A stretch of 15,115 nucleotides of DNA, taken from positions 1 to 15,115 of the forward strand of contig AUXH01000471.1 of the NCBI GenBank assembly GCA_000482145.1. Direction: 5' to 3'. Positions 7,979 to 15,115 of the stretch are shown here, one piece after another. The stretch is from Strigomonas culicis. Taxonomy: Eukaryota > Euglenozoa > Kinetoplastea > Trypanosomatida > Trypanosomatidae. Each line of letters opens with the position of its first letter. Positions within the stretch are counted from its first letter, which is position 1. The translations under genes were made by a program, and so were the position numbers. Below the pieces are notes generated by a model. The model worked only from the letters and a program-made list of their open reading frames with translations. It was not told the DNA's origin and searched no databases.

Positions 7979-9357
7979 TGAAAGTTGATAATTATGAGTA
8001 CTATCGCGACTTTTATTTCCAGAATAAGAACAAAGATGCAAAAGAGAAGACCCCCGCGGCGAGCGATGCACATTTGGAGAAACCGGTTTTTCCGAAGAAT
8101 CCGGAGGGCGTCAGCGAAAAGGAAGAGCCGAGGGAAAAAGAGAAGGAGAAGGAGAAGGAAAGGGCAAAGTCGCCGATCTACAATAGCAACAACAAGAACA
8201 AGAACAACAACAATAATAATAATAATAATAAGGTCAAGAGCACGAATATAAAGGATTTGCTATATCGTTATGATGCGGAGAAGAAGCGGTATCATGAGAA
8301 CAAACAAGCGGTGCCGAGCAATCATAACAATAACAATGATCATAATAAGAATAAGCAACCACAGGCGCAGCATAGAGAAAAAGAGAGTAAAGTATACGAG
8401 CCCATGACACCGCCGACAAAAGACCGAGTGAGCAACCCACGTTCACTGATGCACAACAGTAACAATAACAGCAATAGTAGTTATGAGAATGAGAAGGAGC
8501 TGAATAGTCATAATGCTACGGATGAGATTGATGAAGTATTGAAGGAAATCACGTACCACTTGCAATCCATGAAGCAGAAACCAACGGATGGCAGTGCAAC
8601 TGAAGATCCCAACGCGGATAGCAACTTCGAAGATCAGAACGACGACGTGCTCAACATCAATGAGATTATGAAACAGAATGAGTTGTTCCAGACACTCAAG
8701 AAGGAAAAGACAGACGAACCAATGGACGAGGCGGAGAAGAGCCATTCGCCGTATAGCTCGTTTTCATCTTCTATAGCCAGTACCCCCACCACCGACGCAC
8801 ATCCGACCCACCCAGAGACGAAGGAGGGGGAGGCAGCGGCGGAGCTCACTGCTGCTGCTGCCATCCACAATAGCAACACGAATAATAATAACAATCACAA
8901 TAGTGTGAGTGAGGCGGAGGGCGGCGCCGACCCACTGTACCTCGAAGGCCACTGCCTGTGTCGCGCCGTGAAGATTCGCGTCCCCTTCTCTTTTATCTTT
9001 GGTGAGGTACAGTGTTCCTGCGCGGACTGCCTATCCATCTGTGGCCTCTACGCCTACCCCGACCGCGGGGATCGCACGGTCGGGGTGCTGTGGCTGCACA
9101 GCCCTTGCGTTGAGCGGGTAGAAGACTGGACGTCGCTGGCAGCCGCGGATAATAATGCTAATGGGCGGATCCAGCATTATGTTTATGCGAATGGTCACGC
9201 AGACGCGGCGGAGCATTTTGACGTGTACTTCTGTTCCTGCTGCGGCGCCCGGGTGGCGATTACACATCCAAAGCTGGATGGGTTTTTGTTTTCGAAGGCG
9301 GTCATCAACGAGGCGAGCTTAGCCCTTTTTGCGAAATACAACGTTCCGTGTTCTTAA
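6226..9357 (+). CDS. NEK-type protein kinase fused to a GFA/CENP-V zinc domain
   Basis: A 1043-residue protein. Residues about 30-410 are a complete Ser/Thr kinase: glycine loop G37-x-G39-x-x-G42, K80 in VCVK, helix-C glutamate probably E98, HRDIKSQNIFL with D224, DFG at 262-264, GTPCYFSPE ending at E289, and R398. HRDIKSQN and the LGDFGI context are typical of the NEK family (cell cycle, basal body, flagellum). Asn-rich inserts sit in kinase loops at 56-68, 128-139 and 186-193. Residues about 410-900 are a disordered, Asn/Lys/Glu-rich linker. Residues about 905-1043 match the GFA/CENP-V fold, with all seven zinc cysteines: C910, C912, C930, C932, C935, C1003 and C1006 (followed by G1007). 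One open frame covers the whole protein, with no spacer-like sequence between domains. The start is the ATG at 6226; a longer frame begins only at a GTG (6208). The kinase is probably active; the role of the fused domain is unknown. Confidence 0.9.
6391..6429 (+). repeat. Asn/Ser-rich insert in kinase domain (residues 56-68)
   Basis: AAC/AAT/AGT codons encode an Asn/Ser run inserted after the glycine loop and before the strand carrying K80. This position is a surface loop in protein kinases, so the insert should not destroy the fold. Confidence 0.75.
6607..6642 (+). repeat. Asn-rich insert in kinase domain (residues 128-139)
   Basis: An insert of His followed by Asn/Ala sits between the HPNIIQYITSY strand and the FFIVMEYADGG hinge strand. 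It is a loop position that tolerates insertions. Confidence 0.7.
6781..6804 (+). repeat. His/Asn-rich insert in kinase domain (residues 186-193)
   Basis: HHHNSNNN lies in an extended loop between the helix-D region and the helix-E region (YLSEKEVLYIFVQIVLSL). It begins with the same HNS seed found at the later tracts. Confidence 0.65.
7660..7704 (+). repeat. Asn/Ser tract in linker (residues 479-493)
   Basis: The tract opens with CAT-AAT-AGT (HNS) and continues with Ser/Gly/Thr and then mixed AAC/AAT codons. It lies in the disordered linker after the kinase domain. Confidence 0.7.
7936..7974 (+). repeat. (AAT)10 coding microsatellite (residues 571-583)
   Basis: After a CAC-AAT-AGC (HNS) seed come ten identical AAT codons (7945-7974). 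The pure codon run suggests recent slippage expansion, in contrast to the mixed AAC/AAT tracts elsewhere in the gene. Confidence 0.8.
8179..8229 (+). repeat. Asn/Lys tract in linker (residues 652-668)
   Basis: The tract opens with TAC-AAT-AGC (YNS), passes through Asn/Lys and ends in six AAT codons before AAG. A Lys/Glu-rich charged block lies just upstream, at about 8107-8165. Confidence 0.7.
8320..8355 (+). repeat. Asn/His/Asp/Lys tract in linker (residues 699-710)
   Basis: This tract contains two CAT-AAY starts (N-H-N and D-H-N) and mixed Asn codons. It is a more degenerate member of the same set. Confidence 0.55.
8452..8481 (+). repeat. Asn/Ser tract in linker (residues 743-752)
   Basis: The tract opens with CAC-AAC-AGT (HNS) followed by alternating Asn and Ser codons of mixed third base. 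Confidence 0.65.
8866..8904 (+). repeat. Asn tract preceding the GFA/CENP-V domain (residues 881-893)
   Basis: The tract opens with CAC-AAT-AGC (HNS) and closes with a second CAC-AAT-AGT. It separates the disordered linker from the zinc domain that starts about 15 residues later. Confidence 0.7.
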
Positions 9358-9857
9358 CTCAAAAAAGGCATCATTTTACAAAACAAAAAAAACATTAGAT
9401 GTATATTAATAGATCAATAGAGTTTGTGGGAACAGAGAAAAAAAACGCATACACATGTACATTAGTTATTGCTGTTTCTGTATATATTTTTTTACCTTCT
9501 TTTATACATTTTCTTATTTATGTATATACATATTAGAATACACGCTATTGTTTTTGTGCCATCATCTTCCTCCATATATCTGTGCTTATACACACACATA
9601 CATACACACATATATATGTAAGAAATACCAGTGGAACTCATAAGTCTGACTGAATAATACTATTACCATCACATGTGCAGTACACCAGCACTTTCCAAAG
9701 ACGCAAAAACCAACAAATATATAGAAACGCATATTTTCTTGTTTTTAAATCCTTCTCTATCTTTCCCATCGGATTCTCAAAACACCACCGTTATCTGCAG
9801 TGACGCTTATCGTTAGCATAGCATAGTAAGTCTATAAACAATAAAAAGCAAAACGCG
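9358..9857. other. AT-rich intergenic spacer
   Basis: A 500-base spacer with several poly-A and T-rich runs, TA/CA-type microsatellite sequence at about 9590-9617 and a pyrimidine tract at 9751-9769. A 62-codon frame from an ATG at 9455 is Tyr/Phe/Cys/Ile-rich, low in complexity and composed like the spacer; I do not consider it a gene. Confidence 0.65.
9751..9800 (+). promoter_or_regulatory. Probable trans-splice acceptor for the 210-residue protein gene
   Basis: A pyrimidine tract at 9751-9769 is followed by CTGCAG with the AG at 9799-9800, giving a 5' UTR of about 57 bases before the ATG at 9858. Confidence 0.6.
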
Positions 9858-10490
9858 ATGCGCTCGGCCGCCACCAAGTTAGCCACCGCCGCCGCGGCAG
9901 CGCCACGGACGGCGGCGCGCGTCGTGCCGGCGCGGCTGCGCGTCATCCAGAAGGATTTTCTGACCCGCAGCCGCGGCCGCTCACGCGTGTGCAGCGCGAC
10001 GGCCGTGGACTACACGCGTGCGTACCTCGCCCCCTACCAGACGCTAGCCCCCGCCGCCGACCCGAACTCGGAGAAGAAGCTGCTGAACTACAATGCCTGT
10101 CCGCGGCTGATCGACGCAGATCACATCCACAAGGATGAACATGAGTTTTACCGCGAGCGGCGCAGCTTCTACGTGGGCAAGACGAACTCGAACTTCTACC
10201 CGGTGTGGGAGCGGCAGGCGCAGGCCCTCATTACACTGACGCGCCGCGTGCCGCGGCTCCCAACGGCGGCCGCGCTCCGTCTCTTTCACTTCCAGTTCCA
10301 GTTTTTGTTTCTGCCGGAGCTGATGACGTCCGTGGTCGGCACGCTGCTGCCGGGCTGGAGCCACGGCGGCCTCAACGTCCGCGCGCTACTGGAGGAGGCA
10401 AAGGAGGACGAGCGCGAAAAGGGCGTGGCGAAGAAGAGTGATCGGGATGAGGCCACGGGGGAGGAAACTGAAAAGGAGAAGAAGGAGTGA
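9858..10490 (+). CDS. Probable mitochondrial protein, unrecognised
   Basis: A 210-residue protein. Residues 1-45 are a textbook mitochondrial presequence: Arg, Ala, Ser and Thr with one acidic residue (D33), able to form an amphipathic helix. A polar middle section (about 50-120) contains conserved-looking stretches such as FYRERRSFYVGKTNSNFYP, but I know no family for it. A hydrophobic, Phe-rich segment at about 139-165 (RLFHFQFQFLFLPEL) may be membrane-associated or a buried helix. The last 35 residues are highly charged Lys/Glu, probably disordered. The ATG at 9858 is the first after the predicted acceptor, and GC content rises sharply there. A mitochondrial location is likely; the function is unknown. 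Confidence 0.75.
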   Translation: MRSAATKLATAAAAAPRTAARVVPARLRVIQKDFLTRSRGRSRVCSATAVDYTRAYLAPYQTLAPAADPNSEKKLLNYNACPRLIDADHIHKDEHEFYRERRSFYVGKTNSNFYPVWERQAQALITLTRRVPRLPTAAALRLFHFQFQFLFLPELMTSVVGTLLPGWSHGGLNVRALLEEAKEDEREKGVAKKSDRDEATGEETEKEKKE

Positions 10491-10806
10491 GCGCACCTTG
10501 GGGCCTCCTGTCGTTGTCTTCTCTTCTTCACTTGTTCTAGTTGCTGGCGATCGTAGTTGGCGTTAGTGTTGTTTGGTTGTGTTCTTGATTACATCCTCGT
10601 ATCTATTCCTTCTTTTTTTTTTCTTTGCCCTTTTTTTTTATTTTATCGATCTCCATGTAATGGGATTGCTGTCCATCCGCATGTTCTATCTATCCATCTA
10701 TACGTATAGGTGCTCGCTCCCTCCTTCTTCCTTTTACCATCCAGTACACAAAAGCACACAAGACATAACGAAAAAAAAAGAAAAAAAAACACCCATTGAG
10801 AGTGTC
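10491..10806. other. Intergenic spacer and 5' leader of tRNase Z gene
   Basis: A 316-base region with a T-rich block at 10600-10639, a second pyrimidine tract at 10711-10740 and poly-A runs just before the ATG. The tRNase Z frame is open through much of it and would encode a Phe/Leu-rich stretch, but its in-frame ATG at 10660 lies upstream of the first AG after the T-rich block. The stretch is therefore more likely untranslated. Confidence 0.65.
10711..10744 (+). promoter_or_regulatory. Probable trans-splice acceptor for tRNase Z gene
   Basis: A pyrimidine tract spans 10711-10740, with CCAG placing the AG at 10743-10744. This gives a 5' UTR of about 62 bases with no ATG before 10807. The AG at 10708-10709 is an alternative served by the upstream T-rich block. 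Confidence 0.6.
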
Positions 10807-13800
10807 ATGACGCAAACTCTGCAGTTGCTGGGGACGGATGTGCCCCACAGTTATGGCGGCTGCTGTTTCTCCGGGCCGCTGTTTCAACACCTGTTCGCTC
10901 CGGAGCAGACAAGTGAAAAGAAGCTTTCCCGACAACAACAACAGCAGCAGCAACCACCACAACAATCACCTACTAGTCATAACACGAATGCGACGAGTGT
11001 ACCTGGCTGTGTAGAAGGCTATTTGTTCTTTAACTGTCCGGAAGGGACGCAGCGCAACAGCAGCGAGGCGAACATCAAGTTGAATAAAGTAAAGTGCTTT
11101 TTTTTCACGCGCTTCGGTCACGCAAGACAGAAGGATCAGAAAGAGGAGGAAGAGGATGATGATAAAGCGATAGAGGAGCCGGTTGCGCCTGTGCCGCATC
11201 AACCGCCGTCCGAGCGGCAGGGGTCGCCGATCGGCTGCGGCACCGCGGTGATGGGCTCCCCGGGGCTGCTCTTCACCATCAACGACAGCGGCGTCAGCGC
11301 CGCGTCCTTCTTCGGCCCCTCCACCCCGCTGTACGTGCGGTCCGCAGCGGTGGCGGCGGGTGGGTGGGAGCCGCGCTCGGCGCCGCTGGCGGGCGTCGCA
11401 CGGTACCTGCGGGTGCTGCGTACCCACTACTTCACCTATCGCAGGATGAGCCTGCGGCTGCTCTCTCCGCTCTTCACGCCCATCGCACCAGAGTCAACCG
11501 ATGACGGCCCCGCCGCAGCGGCGGCGCGCGACGAGTGGCTGCTGCGTGGCGGCGGCGATCTCCACAATGACACCGCGCGCGTGAACCTCGAGCAGCAGTG
11601 TGTCCCCACACCGCAGCTGGTGGGCCGGGGGAGGCGTATTGTACTGACGCTACCTTTGTCGGACCATTCGCTCCTCGTCGCATTCAAAACGACGGCGGGC
11701 CGGGCCGCTACGGTGGATGCTGCTGCCTTCGGCGCACATGATGTGCTCAGCTATCTGATTGTCTACGCCCCCAGACCCTTCTTCGATGCATCCAAAGCGA
11801 AGGCGCTGTGCATACCGCCGGGGCCGCGCTTCACGCAGCTAAAGGCCGGCCAACCCATCTGGGTGGACCTGGGTCTGGCGGGCGCGGCCGGCCAGGGCAG
11901 GAGTGCGAAGCGCCGGCGGCAGGAGGAGAAGCAGCAGCAAACGGGAACGACAGAAGAGGCGAAAAAAGAAAACCCGGCGGCGTGTTTTTGGGTGCACCCG
12001 GAGCAGGTGCTGGCGCACACCAAAGGCAGCAAGCGGCTCTATCTTTCGTTCATCCTGGACGCCGATGCGGAGGAAGCGCTGGAGGAATCCCTCGCCGATT
12101 TGTGCGCGCCGTCCTCGCCCGAGGGCGGCGTGGTGGAGGGCGAGCTCATCACGCTGCTGCGGATCGCCTTCCCCAGTTATTACTATTATTCGGATTACGA
12201 TAATGGGAATGCGCGCGTGGCGCGCGAGTGGGTGATTCAGCAGGTACTGCATCTACAGGCGGATGTTTACTTTGAAACACAGGTAGTGCAGGCGGCTAGG
12301 AGCAGCACGGCGGCGGCAGCCATGCGGCACGAAGAGCTGTGCTACACGTCCTACTGCCAACGGCTCTTCGCCTTCCTCCCCCAAGACCAGAACACGGAGG
12401 CCGGTCACGCCGTGCTGTTCCCTCACTGTTTTGAACAAGGGGCTGCTGCATCGAGGTACACGGAGGCGCCTCCGGCGGGGCGGGCGCCCATCAAGCACAT
12501 CTTTGCGCACCTTGTGATGCGCCGCTTCTCGGCGTTCCCGACCGCGCTGTCGCACCGGCACCACTTGCACTATCTGGCGCGCTCGCTCTTTCCGTTTTCG
12601 GCCATGGAGCCCTCACCGCCACAACAGCAACACGAACATAAAAATACTAGTCATGATGGGGATGATACGGGTCGAAAATACTATTGGCCCTACTCGTTTT
12701 TGTTTCCCTGCGCGCCGACAGAGGATGTGGTGCGCAGTGGCAATCAGACGCCCGCTGCCACGACGCACTGGCTGCAGTATCCGTCCTTCTCCTCTTCCTT
12801 GGCGTTGTTGTCGAAACCGTTTATGGAAACGGTGAATGCCATCTTGTCCGAGCAGGCGTCAGCACAGCAGGGGAAACAGTCAGAGAATCAGAGTTACAAC
12901 TTGGATGATTATCACGCGCAACACGCGGTCTCTTTTTTAGGGACAGGGTCCGCCATTCCGAGTAAGTACCGCAACGTTAGCGGCACCTTTTTGGAGCTGT
13001 ACATTCCCACACTTCCGCCTTCCCATCCGCACCATCCCCAGTCGTTCGAAAAACGGATTGTGGTGTTGGACTTTGGGGAGGGAAACGCCGGGCAGCTGGC
13101 GAGCCTCTTGGCGGCGGCGCCGCACCGCGACGCGCTGCCGAGCTTCCTGCGCCAGCTGCTCTTTGTGTTCATTTCTCACGGCCACGCCGACCACCATTTT
13201 GGGCTCCTCACACTGCTGAGCCTTCGCCATTATTACGTGTATCATCGCGACGGCGACCGCCACCACCACCCGCCCCCGCACGGTGCGACAGCGGCACAAG
13301 AGAAGCTGCTGGTGGTGCTGCCCGAGGAGGTCTATCGTTTTATGATGGACCTGTGGGGACCGGTCGAGCCGTACCGCACGATTTTTGAGCGCGAAGTCGA
13401 TTTTGATATTATTTCCTATCACGAAACCACCACCACCACAGCGATAAACCACCACACACCGCCGCATGGCGGCGCAGACTTTGTTGGGCACGCGGCCGTG
13501 CTGCCGAAGCTGCGGGCGCGGCTGCATGAGTGGAACCAACCGCTGCAGCCGTCACACGCACCGGAGGCCACCACACCACAACATAAGAATGTGTTCTGGG
13601 ATGCGGATGTCTTCACGGTCGACCACCCGGCGAACGCACACGCCTTGCTGCTGCGCTTCCCTTTTTTAGTTCCCTCCACATCCGCTGCTGCTGCTGCTGC
13701 TGCGGCCAGTCGTCTGCCGCTCGAGCTGTCGTCAAAAGTGTTTCTCTTCTCCGGCGACACGCGGCCCTGCGAGTATCTCATCGAGCGCTGCCAGCTGTTC

Positions 13801-14286
13801 ACCGGCCCGCAGCCGCATCCCAACCCGATCTTTATCTGTCTCCACGAGGCGACGTTCGGCGTCGGCTTCGAGGCGGAGGCGGTCCGGAAGCGGCACTCCA
13901 CCTTCACGGAGGCGATGTCCGTGCACGCGCGCATTGGGTCCACGTTCCTTGTACTCAATCACTTTTCACAGCGCTACCCGAAGCTGCCCTCTCTCTTCGA
14001 CACGACGCAGACGATCAAGCAACAAGAGAAGCGAGGCGCTCTGAGTCCCACCACGACGGGCGATGGGGATGACATGGATGTCCATACTGCTGCTGTGAAT
14101 GAGAACAACAGTGAGAATAGTTTATGTAAAAGCGTCAGCTTCTCCTTCGATCTGATGCGTTTGGCGTTCTCGTCTATTCACAAAAATGAAATATCGAACA
14201 AAATGATTTTGTTTTCCCTCTTGTTGAAGGAGTATGAGAGCTGGGAATCTGGCACAACAAAAAGACTGCGTGGTGGTGCAGATTAA
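10807..14286 (+). CDS. tRNase Z, long form (ELAC2 type)
   Basis: This endonuclease removes the 3' trailer of precursor tRNAs before CCA addition. The 1159-residue protein has the two-lobed long-form layout. The N-terminal degenerate metallo-beta-lactamase half keeps YLFFNCPEGTQRNSSEANIK (about 72-91), FFFTRFGH and GSPGLLFTINDSG, but no metal-binding histidines. The C-terminal catalytic half has FLGTGSAIPSKYRN (from 710), LDFGEG, the HxHxDHH motif (H791, H793, D795, H796), SGDTRP with D984 (982-987), HEATF (1013-1017), HST (1030-1032) and NHFSQRY with H1052. It is much longer than the roughly 800-850 residues usual for the family, because of Gln-, His-, Thr-, Ala- and charge-rich inserts, for example a poly-Gln run near the N-terminus and an Ala run at about 13682-13706. 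The start at 10807 is the first ATG after the splice acceptor. All trypanosomatid tRNAs are nuclear-encoded, so a nuclear role is expected; there is no clear mitochondrial leader. Confidence 0.93.
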   Translation: MTQTLQLLGTDVPHSYGGCCFSGPLFQHLFAPEQTSEKKLSRQQQQQQQPPQQSPTSHNTNATSVPGCVEGYLFFNCPEGTQRNSSEANIKLNKVKCFFFTRFGHARQKDQKEEEEDDDKAIEEPVAPVPHQPPSERQGSPIGCGTAVMGSPGLLFTINDSGVSAASFFGPSTPLYVRSAAVAAGGWEPRSAPLAGVARYLRVLRTHYFTYRRMSLRLLSPLFTPIAPESTDDGPAAAAARDEWLLRGGGDLHNDTARVNLEQQCVPTPQLVGRGRRIVLTLPLSDHSLLVAFKTTAGRAATVDAAAFGAHDVLSYLIVYAPRPFFDASKAKALCIPPGPRFTQLKAGQPIWVDLGLAGAAGQGRSAKRRRQEEKQQQTGTTEEAKKENPAACFWVHPEQVLAHTKGSKRLYLSFILDADAEEALEESLADLCAPSSPEGGVVEGELITLLRIAFPSYYYYSDYDNGNARVAREWVIQQVLHLQADVYFETQVVQAARSSTAAAAMRHEELCYTSYCQRLFAFLPQDQNTEAGHAVLFPHCFEQGAAASRYTEAPPAGRAPIKHIFAHLVMRRFSAFPTALSHRHHLHYLARSLFPFSAMEPSPPQQQHEHKNTSHDGDDTGRKYYWPYSFLFPCAPTEDVVRSGNQTPAATTHWLQYPSFSSSLALLSKPFMETVNAILSEQASAQQGKQSENQSYNLDDYHAQHAVSFLGTGSAIPSKYRNVSGTFLELYIPTLPPSHPHHPQSFEKRIVVLDFGEGNAGQLASLLAAAPHRDALPSFLRQLLFVFISHGHADHHFGLLTLLSLRHYYVYHRDGDRHHHPPPHGATAAQEKLLVVLPEEVYRFMMDLWGPVEPYRTIFEREVDFDIISYHETTTTTAINHHTPPHGGADFVGHAAVLPKLRARLHEWNQPLQPSHAPEATTPQHKNVFWDADVFTVDHPANAHALLLRFPFLVPSTSAAAAAAAASRLPLELSSKVFLFSGDTRPCEYLIERCQLFTGPQPHPNPIFICLHEATFGVGFEAEAVRKRHSTFTEAMSVHARIGSTFLVLNHFSQRYPKLPSLFDTTQTIKQQEKRGALSPTTTGDGDDMDVHTAAVNENNSENSLCKSVSFSFDLMRLAFSSIHKNEISNKMILFSLLLKEYESWESGTTKRLRGGAD

Positions 14287-14769
14287 TAAGAATACCGACA
14301 GAAGTACATCGATTAATGCTTTAAAACAAACAAACAAAAAGAATTATTCACTTTCTTCTCCTTTAATAAAGACTTTTCTTCCTCTTTTTTTTTTTCGTAA
14401 ATAATCGTATGTGGAATCTTATACATGCGCATGTGTCTATTTTTGCTCTCTCAACTTCGCTTTGCCTTCTTCTACACATCTCTCATTAGAAGTTTTTTTT
14501 TTCTTCCTTTTTTTTTTAAACCATATATAGAATAGTTGTGATAAAAATAAAAATAAAATTTAAAAACTTACATACATACACATACATACATAGAGGAAGG
14601 GTGTTTTTCTTTTCCCTTTTATATGATTGCATTCCATAGATAAAAAAAAAGATTTAAAACCGATCCACTACATCCCCATTATACTCGCACACACCCCTAC
14701 CGACATACATCCCCTCTTCATAAATAAACGAAACAGATTAAAAAAAAAAGTATCTGCACCAGAGTAGTG
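14287..14769. other. AT-rich intergenic spacer
   Basis: A 483-base spacer with CAAA repeats at about 14325-14340, poly-T runs near 14382-14395, 14492-14500 and 14509-14517, CATA repeats at about 14570-14591 and poly-A runs near 14642-14650 and 14739-14749. No gene or RNA was recognised. Confidence 0.65.
14711..14736 (+). promoter_or_regulatory. Possible trans-splice acceptor for last gene
   Basis: A short pyrimidine stretch (CCCCTCTTC) is followed by AAACAG with the AG at 14735-14736, ahead of the ATG at 14770. The tract is weaker than those of the other genes, and the AG at 14761-14762 is an alternative. Confidence 0.4.
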
Positions 14770-15115
14770 ATGCCTGTTGTCGGCCCCCAACCCCCTTCCC
14801 GCGTGCGGCTGCTCTGCGCTCAGCTGAGCCGGCAGCGGCGCCATCCGACGGCGCCATCGGGCTTGCGCCTGGCGCACGCGCTGGCCGCGGCAGCCGCGGC
14901 GGCCCCACCGCGCGCTGCTTCTTCGCATCCAGCCTGTCGTCTCCTCCTGCCGCGCCACCACCTCCCCTGTGGCGCGACAGGGGCTGCGCTGGGAATGCAG
15001 CGGCGGCACGGCAGCAGTGTCTCACTCGCCGCGAAGCGCAAGAAGCGGATGGCGAAGCGCGGCGGCGGCGGCGTCGCCGCCGCCGCGCCGCACAGCCCGG
15101 CGGCGGCCGCGGTGG
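14770..15115 (+). CDS. Arg/Ala-rich protein, probably organelle-targeted (3' partial)
   Basis: An open frame of 115 codons from the ATG at 14770 runs off the right edge without a stop. It begins where AT-rich spacer gives way to GC-rich sequence, as for every other gene here. The visible protein has almost no acidic residues and is rich in Arg, Ala, Pro, Leu and His. It includes an Ala run at about residues 38-46, a Lys/Arg cluster (KRKKRMAKR) at about 90-98 and then Gly and Ala runs. This composition suits a long mitochondrial presequence, though a basic RNA- or DNA-binding N-terminus is also possible. The family cannot be told because the body of the protein is missing. GC-rich DNA stays open in several frames by chance, so the frame choice rests mainly on the first ATG. 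Confidence 0.55.
   Translation, partial: MPVVGPQPPSRVRLLCAQLSRQRRHPTAPSGLRLAHALAAAAAAAPPRAASSHPACRLLLPRHHLPCGATGAALGMQRRHGSSVSLAAKRKKRMAKRGGGGVAAAAPHSPAAAAV

Noticed and set aside
7936..8229. AAT/AAC runs considered as an intergenic or intronic repeat splitting the kinase gene
   Set aside because: The frame is kept exactly through every tract, and no pyrimidine tract with acceptor lies between them.
9455..9643. 62-codon frame from an ATG between the kinase and the 210-residue protein gene
   Set aside because: It is Tyr/Cys/Ile/Thr-rich and ends in CATA-type microsatellite, with no rise in GC content as seen in the real genes.
14668..15041. Three minus-strand frames at the right edge
   Set aside because: They are overlapping Arg/Ala-rich frames in GC-rich DNA, and they oppose the direction of all other genes. 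The plus frame from the ATG at 14770 fits the layout better.

Overview
This window looks like nuclear DNA of a kinetoplastid, most likely a trypanosomatid. All eight supported genes lie on the plus strand, have no introns, and are separated by 300-700 base AT-rich spacers. Each downstream gene is preceded by a pyrimidine tract and an AG dinucleotide, the layout expected of a polycistronic unit processed by spliced-leader trans-splicing. Coding regions are strongly GC-rich (many G/C third positions) and the spacers are rich in poly-A, poly-T and short microsatellites. The genus cannot be named from the sequence alone.

Layout from left to right: (1) 2-1459, a gene open at its 5' end, encoding a TMEM65-family membrane protein with an EF-hand loop ahead of the membrane domain; (2) 2156-3907, a DPY-30 plus IQ-motif protein, probably flagellar; (3) 4311-4733, a small basic protein, unrecognised; (4) 5090-5644, a small single-pass membrane protein, probably mitochondrial; (5) 6226-9357, a NEK-type protein kinase fused through a long Asn-rich linker to a C-terminal GFA/CENP-V-type zinc domain; (6) 9858-10490, a protein with a mitochondrial-type leader, unrecognised; (7) 10807-14286, a very long tRNase Z (ELAC2 type); (8) 14770-15115, the start of an Arg/Ala-rich protein running off the window.

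As is normal for trypanosomatids, the neighbours need not share a pathway. Several (1, 4, 6, perhaps 3 and 8) look mitochondrial, gene 2 looks flagellar, and gene 7 acts in tRNA 3' maturation. The most unusual item is the NEK-GFA/CENP-V fusion. Next come the EF-hand/TMEM65 combination, which fits the reported role of TMEM65 in mitochondrial calcium efflux, and a family of Asn-rich inserts in the kinase gene that repeatedly open with the same His-Asn-Ser seed. No RNA genes, CRISPR arrays, transposons or strand-switch regions were recognised.
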